Source: an uncultured Lachnospiraceae bacterium
GTDB lineage: Bacteria > Bacillota > Clostridia > Lachnospirales > Lachnospiraceae
Length of the DNA: 64,000 nt
NCBI GenBank assembly: GCA_946623875.1
Contig: CAMORO010000002.1
Location: 1 to 64,000, forward strand
Direction: 5' to 3'
Below are positions 26,517-35,835 of this stretch, one piece after another (the first letter of the stretch is position 1; every line of letters begins with the position of its first letter). The notes under the pieces were generated by a model. It made no database searches. It saw only the letters and a program-made list of their open reading frames with translations, and was not told the origin of the DNA. Made by a program: the position numbers and the translations under genes.

Positions 26517-27826
26517 GAGGTAAGGATTTGGAGATAAAAGAATTATACAGACAGTTGGATATAGATGATGATGTATATGAGTATTCATGTGCCAAACTGG
26601 CCGGTTTAAAGGATAGATTTGAAAGGATAGACGAAACTGCCGAATTCAATCAGCTCAAGGTACTTGACGCATTAAGAGAGTGCCGGGTTAGTGAGGCATG
26701 TTTCTCAATGTCCACGGGATACGGATACAATGATATCGGAAGAGATACTCTTGAAAGGGTATATGCACAAATATTTAAAACGGAGGATGCTCTGGTGCGT
26801 CCGCAGATCACCTGTGGGACACATGCCCTGAACGTGGCTCTGTCCTCCAACCTTCGTCCGGGAGATGAACTGCTTTCGCCGGTAGGAAAGCCCTATGATA
26901 CACTCGAGGAGGTCATAGGTATAAGACCCTCCTGCGGCTCGCTTAAGGAATACGGAGTAAGCTACAGACAGGTGGATCTTAAAGAGGACGGCAGCTTTGA
27001 TTACGATGGAATAAGGAATGCGATAAATGAACGCACCAGAATGGTTACGATCCAGCGTTCCAAAGGATATCAGACAAGACCTACGCTTTCAGTCGGGAAC
27101 ATAAGTGAACTCATATCCTTTATCAAAGGAATAAAGAAGGATGTCATATGCATGGTCGATAACTGCTACGGTGAATTCGTGGAAAGGATCGAGCCCTCAC
27201 AGGCAGGTGCCGATATGATAGTAGGCTCTCTTATAAAGAACCCGGGAGGCGGTCTTGCGCCGGTGGGCGGATATATAGCCGGTACTAAGAAGTGCATTGA
27301 GAACGCCGCATACAGGCTGACATCTCCGGGTCTTGGCAAAGAGGTGGGAGCATCATTAAACGTTATCCAGAGCTTCTATCAGGGATTGTTTCTTGCCCCG
27401 ACTGTGGTAAGCTCGGCGGTTAAGGGAGCCATCTTTGCAGCAAACATGCTCAAAGGGCTCGGATTTACTGTGTATCCCGAACCGGAAACCGTAAGACATG
27501 ATATAATCCAGGCGGTTACCCTTGGAAGCGCAGAGAGAGTCATTTCATTCTGCAAGGGCATCCAGGCAGCCGCACCGGTTGACAGCTTTGTCACCCCGGA
27601 ACCATGGGCGATGCCCGGATATGATTCGGATGTGATAATGGCTGCAGGAGCGTTTGTTTCGGGATCGTCTATCGAACTGAGCGCTGACGGACCGATAAAA
27701 GAGCCGTATAATGTATATTTTCAGGGCGGACTGACTTTCCCTCATGTCAAATACGGTATAATGCGTGCCGTTCAGCAGCTTAAAAACGACGGACTTGTTA
27801 AGCCTTATGCATTCAATATATCTTGA
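26513..27826 (+). CDS. Methionine gamma-lyase family PLP enzyme (aluminium-resistance-protein family)
   Basis: 437 aa, fold-type I PLP enzyme of the PF06838 family. The cofactor lysine sits in GSLIKNPGGGLAPVGGYIAG; GYGYNDIGRDTLERVYA and PQITCGTHALNVAL form the N-terminal active-site region. Family members cleave C-S bonds of sulfur amino acids, and some were named for aluminium resistance; the substrate here is not known. Starts inside the miaA stop codon, a conserved neighbour arrangement in Clostridia. Confidence 0.88.
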   Translation: MRGKDLEIKELYRQLDIDDDVYEYSCAKLAGLKDRFERIDETAEFNQLKVLDALRECRVSEACFSMSTGYGYNDIGRDTLERVYAQIFKTEDALVRPQITCGTHALNVALSSNLRPGDELLSPVGKPYDTLEEVIGIRPSCGSLKEYGVSYRQVDLKEDGSFDYDGIRNAINERTRMVTIQRSKGYQTRPTLSVGNISELISFIKGIKKDVICMVDNCYGEFVERIEPSQAGADMIVGSLIKNPGGGLAPVGGYIAGTKKCIENAAYRLTSPGLGKEVGASLNVIQSFYQGLFLAPTVVSSAVKGAIFAANMLKGLGFTVYPEPETVRHDIIQAVTLGSAERVISFCKGIQAAAPVDSFVTPEPWAMPGYDSDVIMAAGAFVSGSSIELSADGPIKEPYNVYFQGGLTFPHVKYGIMRAVQQLKNDGLVKPYAFNIS

Positions 27827-27850
27827 CATTTCAGTACATAAGTTTAAAAT
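27823..27850 (+). promoter_or_regulatory. Promoter for radC-mreBCD, overlapping the upstream stop codon
   Basis: TTGACA (27823-27828) contains the TGA stop of the lyase gene (27824-27826); after 16 bases comes TAAAAT (27845-27850). The 82-base gap to radC also holds a short GACCCGGTCGGTC partial repeat. This probably starts the cell-shape operon. Confidence 0.6.
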
Positions 27851-27908
27851 ATAAATATTCGGTTGATCAGGACCCGGTCGGTCTTATATTCCCTGTAAAA
27901 GGGGACTG

Positions 27909-28607
27909 ATGGATACAAAACATTTAACACTTAAGGAAATGCCCGCGGATGACCGTCCGTATGAGCGTTTCATGAAATACGGAGCGGGAGCCCTGTCGGA
28001 TTCCGAACTTCTTGCGATCATTGTAAAGACAGGATGCAAAGGCAGGACAGGTATTGATGTGGCAAGAGAACTTTTGACATGTGCTGACGGATCATCTTCT
28101 CTGTTGAATCTTTTCAGGCTGAGCATACAGGATATGAAGGTGATTGACGGCGTGGGTGAAGTGAAGGCGATAACACTGAAATGTGTTGCGGAGATTGCCC
28201 GAAGGCTTTCCAAAGCACAATACAGTGAACGTGTTAAGCTTCATGATCCGGCAACGGTTGCGGCCATGTACATGGAAACGATGCGTCATCTTGAATATGA
28301 ACAGGTAAGGATCGTTTATTCTGATGGGGCACTGCGTTTTATATGTGATGAGGTCATTTCAAGCGGAACGGTCAATAAAGCCCTTTTTTCGGTAAGGGAT
28401 ATATTTATAAAGGCACTTGAACATAAGGCAGTCGGCCTTATCATGCTTCACAATCATCCGAGCGGTGATCCGACACCGAGCGATGAGGATATCAGTATCA
28501 CACGCAGGCTTTCAAGTGCAGGCAGTTTGATGGATATAGGATTAATCGATCATATTATTATCGGGGACGGACGTTTTATAAGCCTGTCGGAGCAGGGGAT
28601 AATTTAG
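27909..28607 (+). CDS. radC: RadC/YsnA family JAB-domain protein
   Basis: 232 aa. Helix-hairpin-helix-like N-terminus (MPADDRPYERFMKYGAGALSDSELLA) and a JAMM metalloprotease-like domain with LHNHPSGDPTPSDEDI (HxHx10D). RadC is widely conserved and often beside mreB in Firmicutes, as here, but the original link to DNA repair has been withdrawn and the function is unknown. It is 21 bases ahead of mreB. Confidence 0.92.
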   Translation: MDTKHLTLKEMPADDRPYERFMKYGAGALSDSELLAIIVKTGCKGRTGIDVARELLTCADGSSSLLNLFRLSIQDMKVIDGVGEVKAITLKCVAEIARRLSKAQYSERVKLHDPATVAAMYMETMRHLEYEQVRIVYSDGALRFICDEVISSGTVNKALFSVRDIFIKALEHKAVGLIMLHNHPSGDPTPSDEDISITRRLSSAGSLMDIGLIDHIIIGDGRFISLSEQGII

Positions 28608-28628
28608 TCCGCGATCAGGAGGTTGGAT

Positions 28629-29648
28629 TTGTCGATAAGCGCATTTGGCATAGATCTTGGTACTTACAACATAAAGATTTACAACGGTTTCAATGAAACC
28701 ATCACATCACAGAAGAATATCATTGCGATCCAGAAGATCATGAACAAGAAGAATCTGTTCGCATACGGAGACCATGCATTTGAGATGTATGAGAAGGCTC
28801 CGCAGAATATAACTGTTTCTTTTCCGGTTATAAACGGTGTGATCGCAGACATTAACCATATGCAGATCCTTTTGCGCAATTTCATTAATGATGCGATGAA
28901 CAACAATATCAGAAGCGCCGATTACTACATTTCCGTTCCGACGGACATAACCGGTGTGGAAAAAAGAGCCTTCTATGACCTTGTAAAGGAATCAAACGTT
29001 AAGGCGCGGAATATTTACATTGTCGAGAAAGCTATAGCGGACGGTGTCGGACTGGATGTGGATGTTGTTAACTCACAGGGAATACTTGTCGTTAATATAG
29101 GCTACGAAACCACTGAAATATCCATACTTTCGATGGGCGGAATAGTGCTTAGCAGGCTTATTAAAGTAGGCGGAAAAAAGTTTGATGAAAGCATAAGAAA
29201 TATCATACGTAAGGAATACAATCTGCTTGTCGGGATCAAGACGGCGGAAAAGGTTAAGATCGCTCTCCCAAAGCTTGAGGAGAATAAGGAGGATGCCATT
29301 GTATATGGCAGGGATATCGTAACGGGACTGCCCGTTGAAAGAAGTATTCCGGTCAATCTGATAGAGAAGGCTATGAGTGAGAACTTTGAGACGATAATCG
29401 ACAGTGTACGTGTTATTCTTGAACGTACGCCGCCCGAGCTCGGTGCCGATATTTACAGAAAGGGCATCTTTTTGACAGGCGGCTCGGCCGGTATCGGGGA
29501 TCTTCATGAGCTTATCGCAAAGAGTACGGGACTTAAGGTTAATTTTTCCGTAAACGGTGAGGAGAGCGTTGCATACGGTCTGTCACAGATAATCAAGACA
29601 GAGAGCCTCCGTTCTGTCGTAAGTACGATGCAGGATGTTGAGTATTGA
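28629..29648 (+). CDS. mreB: Rod-shape-determining actin homologue MreB
   Basis: 339 aa from TTG 28629, which sits six bases after a perfect AGGAGG; the track start (TTG 28623) overlaps that site and is impossible. FGIDLGTYNIKIYNG (phosphate-1), VNIGYETTEISILSMGG (phosphate-2) and FLTGGSAGIGDL (adenosine) mark the actin fold. It polymerises under the membrane and guides lateral wall synthesis with MreC, MreD, RodA and PBP2, all encoded downstream. The use of TTG may moderate expression. Confidence 0.94.
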   Translation: MSISAFGIDLGTYNIKIYNGFNETITSQKNIIAIQKIMNKKNLFAYGDHAFEMYEKAPQNITVSFPVINGVIADINHMQILLRNFINDAMNNNIRSADYYISVPTDITGVEKRAFYDLVKESNVKARNIYIVEKAIADGVGLDVDVVNSQGILVVNIGYETTEISILSMGGIVLSRLIKVGGKKFDESIRNIIRKEYNLLVGIKTAEKVKIALPKLEENKEDAIVYGRDIVTGLPVERSIPVNLIEKAMSENFETIIDSVRVILERTPPELGADIYRKGIFLTGGSAGIGDLHELIAKSTGLKVNFSVNGEESVAYGLSQIIKTESLRSVVSTMQDVEY

Positions 29649-29666
29649 ATTCGGTAAGAGGATATA

Positions 29667-30530
29667 ATGGCAAGAAAAGGATACGGAAGAAATAAGATTT
29701 CTATCCCTTCTAAATATATTTTTTTAATATTGTCAATTCTGTGTGTAAGCATGATGCTTATCTCCTTTACCACGGATTTCGTAACCGGGCCCGTTGAAAC
29801 GGTGGCCGGTTATATTATAGTACCTTTTCAAAAGGGGATTGCCACTGCAGGAGGATGGCTTACCGGCAGGTCAGAGAATATCCGAAAGATCAATGAACTA
29901 AATGAAGAAAACAGGAAATTAAAGGAAAAGGTCGATGAGCTCACCATACAGATAAACGACCTGACGAGGGATAAGTACGAGCTTGCCGAGCTTCGAAGTC
30001 TTTTTCTTCTTGATGAGCAGTATACCGATTATGATAAGATCGGAGCAAGGGTGATAGGGAAGGATACTGGTAACTGGTATTCCAATTTTGTTATTGACAA
30101 GGGCAGTAACGACGGCATTAAAACAGATATGAACGTAATGGCCGGTACCGGTCTTGTCGGGATAGTAACCAGGGTGGGACCCAACTGGGCTAATGTACGT
30201 TCCATTATAGACGATACGAGCAACCTGAGCGGGATGGTAATGTCTACATCCGATACACTGATCGTCAGCGGAGATCTGGAACTGATGGATGAAGGTTATA
30301 TACGTTTCTCACAGCTTATTGATGAAGAAGACAAGGTGATAAAGGGAGATCAGGTGGTCACCTCCTCGATCAGCAACAAATATCTTCCGGGTATATCGGT
30401 CGGTTATATTTCCGAAATAGAGACAGATGCAAACAATCTGACCAAATCAGGGTATATAACGCCGGTTGTGGACTTCAAGAAGCTTGGAACGGTTCTTGTC
30501 GTAACCGAACTTAAGGAGACGATGGATTAA
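29667..30530 (+). CDS. mreC: Rod-shape-determining protein MreC
   Basis: 287 aa. One N-terminal membrane helix (about 15-35, IFLILSILCVSMMLISF), a coiled coil (about 72-110, INELNEENRKLKEKVDEL), then the extracellular beta domains with IGARVIGKDTGNWYSNFVIDKGSNDGIK, typical of MreC. It bridges MreB to the periplasmic-face synthases. Lies 18 bases after mreB and 1 base before mreD. Confidence 0.95.
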   Translation: MARKGYGRNKISIPSKYIFLILSILCVSMMLISFTTDFVTGPVETVAGYIIVPFQKGIATAGGWLTGRSENIRKINELNEENRKLKEKVDELTIQINDLTRDKYELAELRSLFLLDEQYTDYDKIGARVIGKDTGNWYSNFVIDKGSNDGIKTDMNVMAGTGLVGIVTRVGPNWANVRSIIDDTSNLSGMVMSTSDTLIVSGDLELMDEGYIRFSQLIDEEDKVIKGDQVVTSSISNKYLPGISVGYISEIETDANNLTKSGYITPVVDFKKLGTVLVVTELKETMD

Positions 30531-30531
30531 T

Positions 30532-31038
30532 ATGTTAAGAAGAATAGTGGTCTTTCTTATGATAATTACCGGATATCTTCTTCAATCCACTCTGTTCAGT
30601 GCATTTACGATAGCCGGTATAGTTCCCAATATACTTATGATAATAACTTCGGCCTTCGGACTAATGCGGGGAAAAAGAGAAGGGATGTTTGTCGGTTTTG
30701 TTGCCGGTCTGCTGGTAGATGTTTTTTTCATGAACATCCTTGGTTTTTTTGCTCTTGTTTATATGACAATAGGCTATCTTAACGGATTTTTCAGAAGTAT
30801 TTTTTATCCGGAGGACATTAAGCTGCCAATGATAATGATAGGAAGCAGCGAGCTTTTGTACTGTTTTATCTGCTACATCTTTCTTTATCTGTTAAGAGGC
30901 AGGATGCATCTTGGGTATTATTTTATACATATTATGATACCGGATATAGTATATACCGTATTGATAACATTTATACTTTATAAAGGTATACTGTTTATCA
31001 ACGAACGTCTTGAGGAATATGAAATCAGGAGAAGCTAG
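30532..31038 (+). CDS. mreD: Rod-shape-determining protein MreD
   Basis: 168 aa, almost wholly hydrophobic with about five membrane helices; LLQSTLFSAFTIAGIVPNILMI and GFVAGLLVDVFFMNILGFFAL are recognisable MreD segments (also related to folate/energy-coupling S components). Member of the elongasome. Followed after two bases by the PBP2 gene. Confidence 0.9.
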   Translation: MLRRIVVFLMIITGYLLQSTLFSAFTIAGIVPNILMIITSAFGLMRGKREGMFVGFVAGLLVDVFFMNILGFFALVYMTIGYLNGFFRSIFYPEDIKLPMIMIGSSELLYCFICYIFLYLLRGRMHLGYYFIHIMIPDIVYTVLITFILYKGILFINERLEEYEIRRS

Positions 31039-31040
31039 GC

Positions 31041-33923
31041 TTGCTTGCGGATATTAAGGAATGGATAAAAAATGTTATATTTTCTCGGCTTTTTCTGCTC
31101 ACTTTAATTATAGGAGCTTTGTTTTTTGTACTCGTACAGAAGCTCTTTGTTCTTCAGATCATAAACGGAGAAGATTATCTTAACAATTTCACGCTGACGA
31201 TCAAGAAGGAAATATCACTTCCGGGCGCACGCGGCAACATATACGACCGTAACGGGAATCTGCTCGCATACAATGAACTGGCCTATTCGGTTACCATAGA
31301 AGATAATTATGAGGCGACCTCGGATAAAAATCTTCTTCTTAACGATACAATAATAAGGACTGTTAATATAATCGAGAGCTGCGGTGACGAGGTAAACAAC
31401 GATTTCAAGATAATAATTAACAGGTTCGGACATTATGAGTATGTCGTTTCCGATACCAGACTGCTTCGTTTCCTTGCGGATGTTTACGGTCATGCCAAGC
31501 TTGATGAACTGACTGAAGAGGAACGTAATTCCACTGCGATCGATGTCATAAGGTACCTCTGTTCCAAGGAAAGATATCAGATAGGCACAATGCAAAAAAA
31601 CGAAGATGGGGAAGATGAATTCTTACCCATGCAGGGATACTCGGAAGAGGAGATCCTTAAGATCATCACTGTCCGCTTTGCGATGAGCACGAACAGCTAT
31701 CAGAAATATCTGTCCACGGTTATTGCATCCCAGGTAAGCCGGGAAACTGTTGCGGCGATCATGGAGTGCTCAAATGAACTGCAGGGTGTCAGCATTGCGG
31801 AGAATATGCTGAGACGATACAATGATACACAGTATTTTGCTCATATTATAGGATATGTCGGAAATGCATCCACCGAGGATCTTGAAGAGCTGTCTGCGTC
31901 GACAAGCCATGAATATGATATGACGGATATTGTAGGTAAAGCCGGCATTGAAAAGACAATGGAGGACTATCTTCAGGGGAAAAAAGGGCGTGACGTTGTA
32001 TTTACAGATAACGTCGGAAAGATCCTTGAAACAGATTCCCATGAGGATCCGGTTGCCGGTCAGGATGTATATCTTTCAATCGACTCGGATCTTCAGAAGG
32101 CTGTCTACAATATGCTCGAGCAGAAGCTGGCCGGAATACTTGTGACCAAGATAATAAACATGAAGGAATACAATAACAGTGAAGTCAAATCTTCCAAAAT
32201 GATGATCCCCATAGATGATGTTTATTATGCACTGGTCAACAACAACGTGATCGATATAAATAAGTTTTCCGAACCGAATGCCCATACATACGAAAAACAG
32301 GTATATGCCTCATTCGTGAACAGGCAGGCGGAAGTGCTGGATACGCTTAGGGATGAGCTTCTGAACACAGGCACCCCATATGATCAGTTAAACAAAGAGA
32401 AGCAGGTATATGAGAGTTATATAGTTACCAGACTTATGTCATCATCCGTAGGTATCCTGAAGAGTGATCTGGTGGACAGAGACGATAAAACATATATAAA
32501 CTGGACGATAAAGGAAACAATCAGTCTGAAGGAGTATCTGAATTACTGCCTCGCCAGGAACTGGATAGATATTTCCAAATTTCACACAGACAGCACATAT
32601 TCAGACACCTCCGAGATGTATGTACAGCTTGTGGATTATATACTGAATGACCTTAAGGAGGATATCGGATTCTCCAAAAGGATATACAGATATATGATCA
32701 AGGACAGCAGGGTGACAGGCAAGGAACTGTGTCTTATTATGTTTGAGCAGCGTGTTATTTACGGTACCTCGGCCGAAAAAGAAGCTCTTGAAACGGGAGT
32801 GAGAACACCTTATGATTTTATTATAAATAAAATATCAAACATTGAACTGACACCCGCACAGCTCGCGCTGGATCCATGCTCGGGTTCCTGTGTTGTATTG
32901 AGTACCACGGGAGAAGTCCTTGCCTGTGTTTCATATCCGGGCTACAACAACAACCGTCTTACAAATACCATAGATGCCGATTATTATGCCGAACTGATGA
33001 ATGACCTTTCAAGTCCGATGTACAATCATGCCACACAGCAGATGACTGCTCCCGGTTCCACTTTTAAGATGGTAACCGCAATAACGGGACTTGAAAGCGG
33101 TATGATAAACCTGGGAGAGTCATTAACATGCCACGGAACATATGAAATAGAGTCACTTAATCTTGAAAAAACCTGCTGGGTATATCCCGGAGCACACGGG
33201 AATCTGGATGTTACACATGCGATCGAGAATTCATGCAACAGCTTTTTCTATGAAGTCGGCTACAGGCTTGCAACAAACCTTTACCGTTCCACATATTCGG
33301 AAACCGCAGGTCTTGAAAAGCTGCGCATATATGCGGATCAATTCGGTCTGACTGAGAAAACGGGCATTGAAATGGAAGAGAATGAACCTCAATTCTCGGA
33401 TACTCTGCCTATCGACTCGGCCATCGGACAGGGTAGTCACAACTATACCACAATAGGTCTTGCCCGATATGTTGACGCGATCGCAAACAGGGGAACATGC
33501 TACGAGCTTACACTTATTGATGCCATAAAGGACAGTGAAGGTAATACGGTCAGGGATTATACTCCTGCCGTAAGAAATACAGTTGAAGTGCCGGGTGAAT
33601 ACTGGGATGCGGTACAGTACGGCATGCGACTTGTTGTTAATAAAACAGAAGCCTTCAAGCATTTTCCCATTAACGTTGCCGGCAAGACAGGAACAGCGCA
33701 GACTTCCACTTCACGTACAAACCATGCCCTGTTTGTGGGCTTTGCACCGTATGAGAAACCGGAGATAGCCGTATCCGTCCGTATTGCCTACGGATACACT
33801 TCGGCAAATGCGGCATCTCTTGCAAGTGATGTCATGAAATACTATTTCGAACTTGAAGATAAGAGTGAGCTGATAAACGGTATAGCAAATGTTGATGAGA
33901 GTCAGGAAGTCATCGAAGACTGA
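31041..33923 (+). CDS. mrdA: Penicillin-binding protein 2 (elongation transpeptidase) with a large insertion
   Basis: 960 aa from TTG 31041 (AGGAG nine bases upstream). Membrane helix about 12-32, the dimerisation domain with PGARGNIYDRNGNLLAYN, and a transpeptidase domain with STFK (S673), SCN (about 730) and KTGTAQ (about 882). Ordinary PBP2 is 600-700 aa. The extra length is a helical, charged block of about 240 residues (roughly 365-605) inserted between LSIDSDLQKAVYNML and DPCSGSCVVLSTTGEVLACVS, at the entry to the catalytic domain. It cross-links peptidoglycan with RodA during elongation. Motifs are intact, so it should be active. Confidence 0.93.
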   Translation: MLADIKEWIKNVIFSRLFLLTLIIGALFFVLVQKLFVLQIINGEDYLNNFTLTIKKEISLPGARGNIYDRNGNLLAYNELAYSVTIEDNYEATSDKNLLLNDTIIRTVNIIESCGDEVNNDFKIIINRFGHYEYVVSDTRLLRFLADVYGHAKLDELTEEERNSTAIDVIRYLCSKERYQIGTMQKNEDGEDEFLPMQGYSEEEILKIITVRFAMSTNSYQKYLSTVIASQVSRETVAAIMECSNELQGVSIAENMLRRYNDTQYFAHIIGYVGNASTEDLEELSASTSHEYDMTDIVGKAGIEKTMEDYLQGKKGRDVVFTDNVGKILETDSHEDPVAGQDVYLSIDSDLQKAVYNMLEQKLAGILVTKIINMKEYNNSEVKSSKMMIPIDDVYYALVNNNVIDINKFSEPNAHTYEKQVYASFVNRQAEVLDTLRDELLNTGTPYDQLNKEKQVYESYIVTRLMSSSVGILKSDLVDRDDKTYINWTIKETISLKEYLNYCLARNWIDISKFHTDSTYSDTSEMYVQLVDYILNDLKEDIGFSKRIYRYMIKDSRVTGKELCLIMFEQRVIYGTSAEKEALETGVRTPYDFIINKISNIELTPAQLALDPCSGSCVVLSTTGEVLACVSYPGYNNNRLTNTIDADYYAELMNDLSSPMYNHATQQMTAPGSTFKMVTAITGLESGMINLGESLTCHGTYEIESLNLEKTCWVYPGAHGNLDVTHAIENSCNSFFYEVGYRLATNLYRSTYSETAGLEKLRIYADQFGLTEKTGIEMEENEPQFSDTLPIDSAIGQGSHNYTTIGLARYVDAIANRGTCYELTLIDAIKDSEGNTVRDYTPAVRNTVEVPGEYWDAVQYGMRLVVNKTEAFKHFPINVAGKTGTAQTSTSRTNHALFVGFAPYEKPEIAVSVRIAYGYTSANAASLASDVMKYYFELEDKSELINGIANVDESQEVIED

Positions 33924-33985
33924 TTTAGTATTATGATAACGTATATATCAAAACAGTGAACTGCAGATCGGGAGAGTGAATCAAT

Positions 33986-34657
33986 ATGAAAAACACGGTA
34001 ATGATAAAGAGTTTTCAGCACGGAATACGGGTACAGCTTGATCCGGATGCGGATTTTAAGTCTATTTACAGTGAACTTATAGAGAAATTCAATGCTTCGG
34101 CCAAATTCTTCGGCAAAGCCAAGCTCGTCATCTCCTTTGAGGGGAGAGATCTTAATGATGAAGAAGAGGAATTTCTTGTAAACTGCATTACTGAAAACAC
34201 GGACATAACTGTATCCTGTATAATCGGCAGGGATGAAATGAGCGACATGCTGTATGTAAAGGCTGCCAACAGCTTTTCACAGAACAGTAATTCACATCCC
34301 GGACAGTTCTATAAGGGAAGTATAAAGGCCGGCGAAAGTCTTGAAACCGATTCAAGTCTGATCATACTCGGGGATGTGAACAACGGAGCTCACGTCAGTG
34401 CTTCCGGTAACATAGTAATACTCGGAACACTGTACGGAAATGTACATGCAGGGTGTTTTGGGGATGAAAAGAGCTTTGTGGCTGCGCTTGACATCAAACC
34501 GACAGAGGTTAAGATAGCCGACTGTTCCGAGATGATGACGGAAAAGAGCGGTCTGTTCCTTAAAAACAAGGCGGTTCCAAAGATACTGTATATAGACAAC
34601 GGGAAGATAATGGCTAAGGTTATTAAAACCGATACACTGAACAATCTTCCTTTTTAA
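33986..34657 (+). CDS. minC: Septum-site-determining protein MinC, without MinD/MinE neighbours
   Basis: 223 aa. N-domain about 1-80; C-terminal beta-helix domain about 108-180 with SLIILGDVNNGAHVSASGNIVILGTLYGNVHAG, clearly MinC. The usual MinD-binding RSGQ motif reads KAGE (114-117). minD and minE, which normally follow, are absent; rodA starts ten bases later. MinC blocks FtsZ polymerisation, but only when MinD brings it to the membrane. This copy may use another anchor or have changed role. GGGAGAG ribosome site. Confidence 0.88.
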   Translation: MKNTVMIKSFQHGIRVQLDPDADFKSIYSELIEKFNASAKFFGKAKLVISFEGRDLNDEEEEFLVNCITENTDITVSCIIGRDEMSDMLYVKAANSFSQNSNSHPGQFYKGSIKAGESLETDSSLIILGDVNNGAHVSASGNIVILGTLYGNVHAGCFGDEKSFVAALDIKPTEVKIADCSEMMTEKSGLFLKNKAVPKILYIDNGKIMAKVIKTDTLNNLPF

Positions 34658-34667
34658 GAGGTTTTAT

Positions 34668-35801
34668 ATGGATCTGATAAGAGCATTTTCAAATTACAGT
34701 ATAAAGAAATACAATTTTTTCCTGGTATTGCTGTCAATTGCCATATCCATAGTCGGTATACTTCTTATCGGAAGTGCGAAGGCTGACCTTGTAAGCCATC
34801 AGCTTCAGGGACTTATAATCGGTTTCGTTTTAATGCTGGTCGTTTCATTGATCGATTACCACTTCATACTTAAGTTTTACTGGCTGGAATATGTTCTTGC
34901 AATAGCGCTTCTTATGGCCGTTTATTTCTTCGGTGACAAGGGTGGAGGAGCTGCAAGATGGTTTATTTTGTTCGGAATCAGGTTTCAGCCCTCCGAGCTT
35001 GTAAAAATATTATTGATTTTATTCTATGCACAGTTTATTATGAAACATAAGAATACTCTGAATACTTTCAGGATTCTTTCACTTTGTGTGATACTTATTA
35101 TTCCTCCGTTCGTACTTATCTTTAAACAGCCGGATCTCTCTACGAGTATAATGATACTGGTAATATTCGGTGTGGTAATGTTTCTCGGCGGTCTGAGCTA
35201 CAAAGTAATAGCCGTGGCCGCAGCTCTTGCGGTGCCGGCGGTCATTGTACTGTTAAACATGATCCTTACGCCTGGACAGACCATTGTAAATGATTATCAG
35301 CAGAAGCGTATACTTGCCTGGATCCAGCCCGAGAAATACGCTTCCACCGAGGCATATCAGCAGCTTAATTCAATAACCGCGATAGGTTCGGGTCAGTTGC
35401 ATGGTAAGGGACTTAACAACAACGTTATAGGATCTGTTAAGAACGGTAATTTTATTTCGGAAGCACAGACAGACTTTATATTTGCCATAGCAGGGGAGGA
35501 GCTTGGCTTTGTAGGCTGTTGTGCCATTATAATCCTGTTGTTTCTCATCGTGATACAGTGTATCTGGATAGCAGTAAAGGCTCATGATCTTGCAGGCAGG
35601 CTGATAGCAGGCGGAATGGCGGGATTTATCGGGTTTCAGACATTTATAAATATTGGCGTAACCACGATGATACTTCCCAATACCGGGTTGACACTCCCGT
35701 TTGTGAGTTATGGCCAGACTTCTCTGATAACAATGTTTATAGGGATAGGTTTGGTACTGAATGTCCGTATGCAGGCCAACAATTCCATACTGTACAATTG
35801 A
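34668..35801 (+). CDS. rodA: Peptidoglycan glycosyltransferase RodA (SEDS family)
   Basis: 377 aa with about ten membrane helices. SEDS signatures: GGGAARWFILFGIRFQPSELVKI, KQPDLSTSIMILVIFGVVMFLGG, QTDFIFAIAGEELGF and the C-terminal TGLTLPFVSYGQTSLI. It polymerises glycan strands from lipid II with its partner PBP2, encoded 0.7 kb upstream. Placement after mreBCD-mrdA-minC identifies it as RodA rather than FtsW. Confidence 0.94.
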   Translation: MDLIRAFSNYSIKKYNFFLVLLSIAISIVGILLIGSAKADLVSHQLQGLIIGFVLMLVVSLIDYHFILKFYWLEYVLAIALLMAVYFFGDKGGGAARWFILFGIRFQPSELVKILLILFYAQFIMKHKNTLNTFRILSLCVILIIPPFVLIFKQPDLSTSIMILVIFGVVMFLGGLSYKVIAVAAALAVPAVIVLLNMILTPGQTIVNDYQQKRILAWIQPEKYASTEAYQQLNSITAIGSGQLHGKGLNNNVIGSVKNGNFISEAQTDFIFAIAGEELGFVGCCAIIILLFLIVIQCIWIAVKAHDLAGRLIAGGMAGFIGFQTFINIGVTTMILPNTGLTLPFVSYGQTSLITMFIGIGLVLNVRMQANNSILYN

Positions 35802-35835
35802 TGTACAAAGCACATAATTAAAATGGAGGTAAAGC

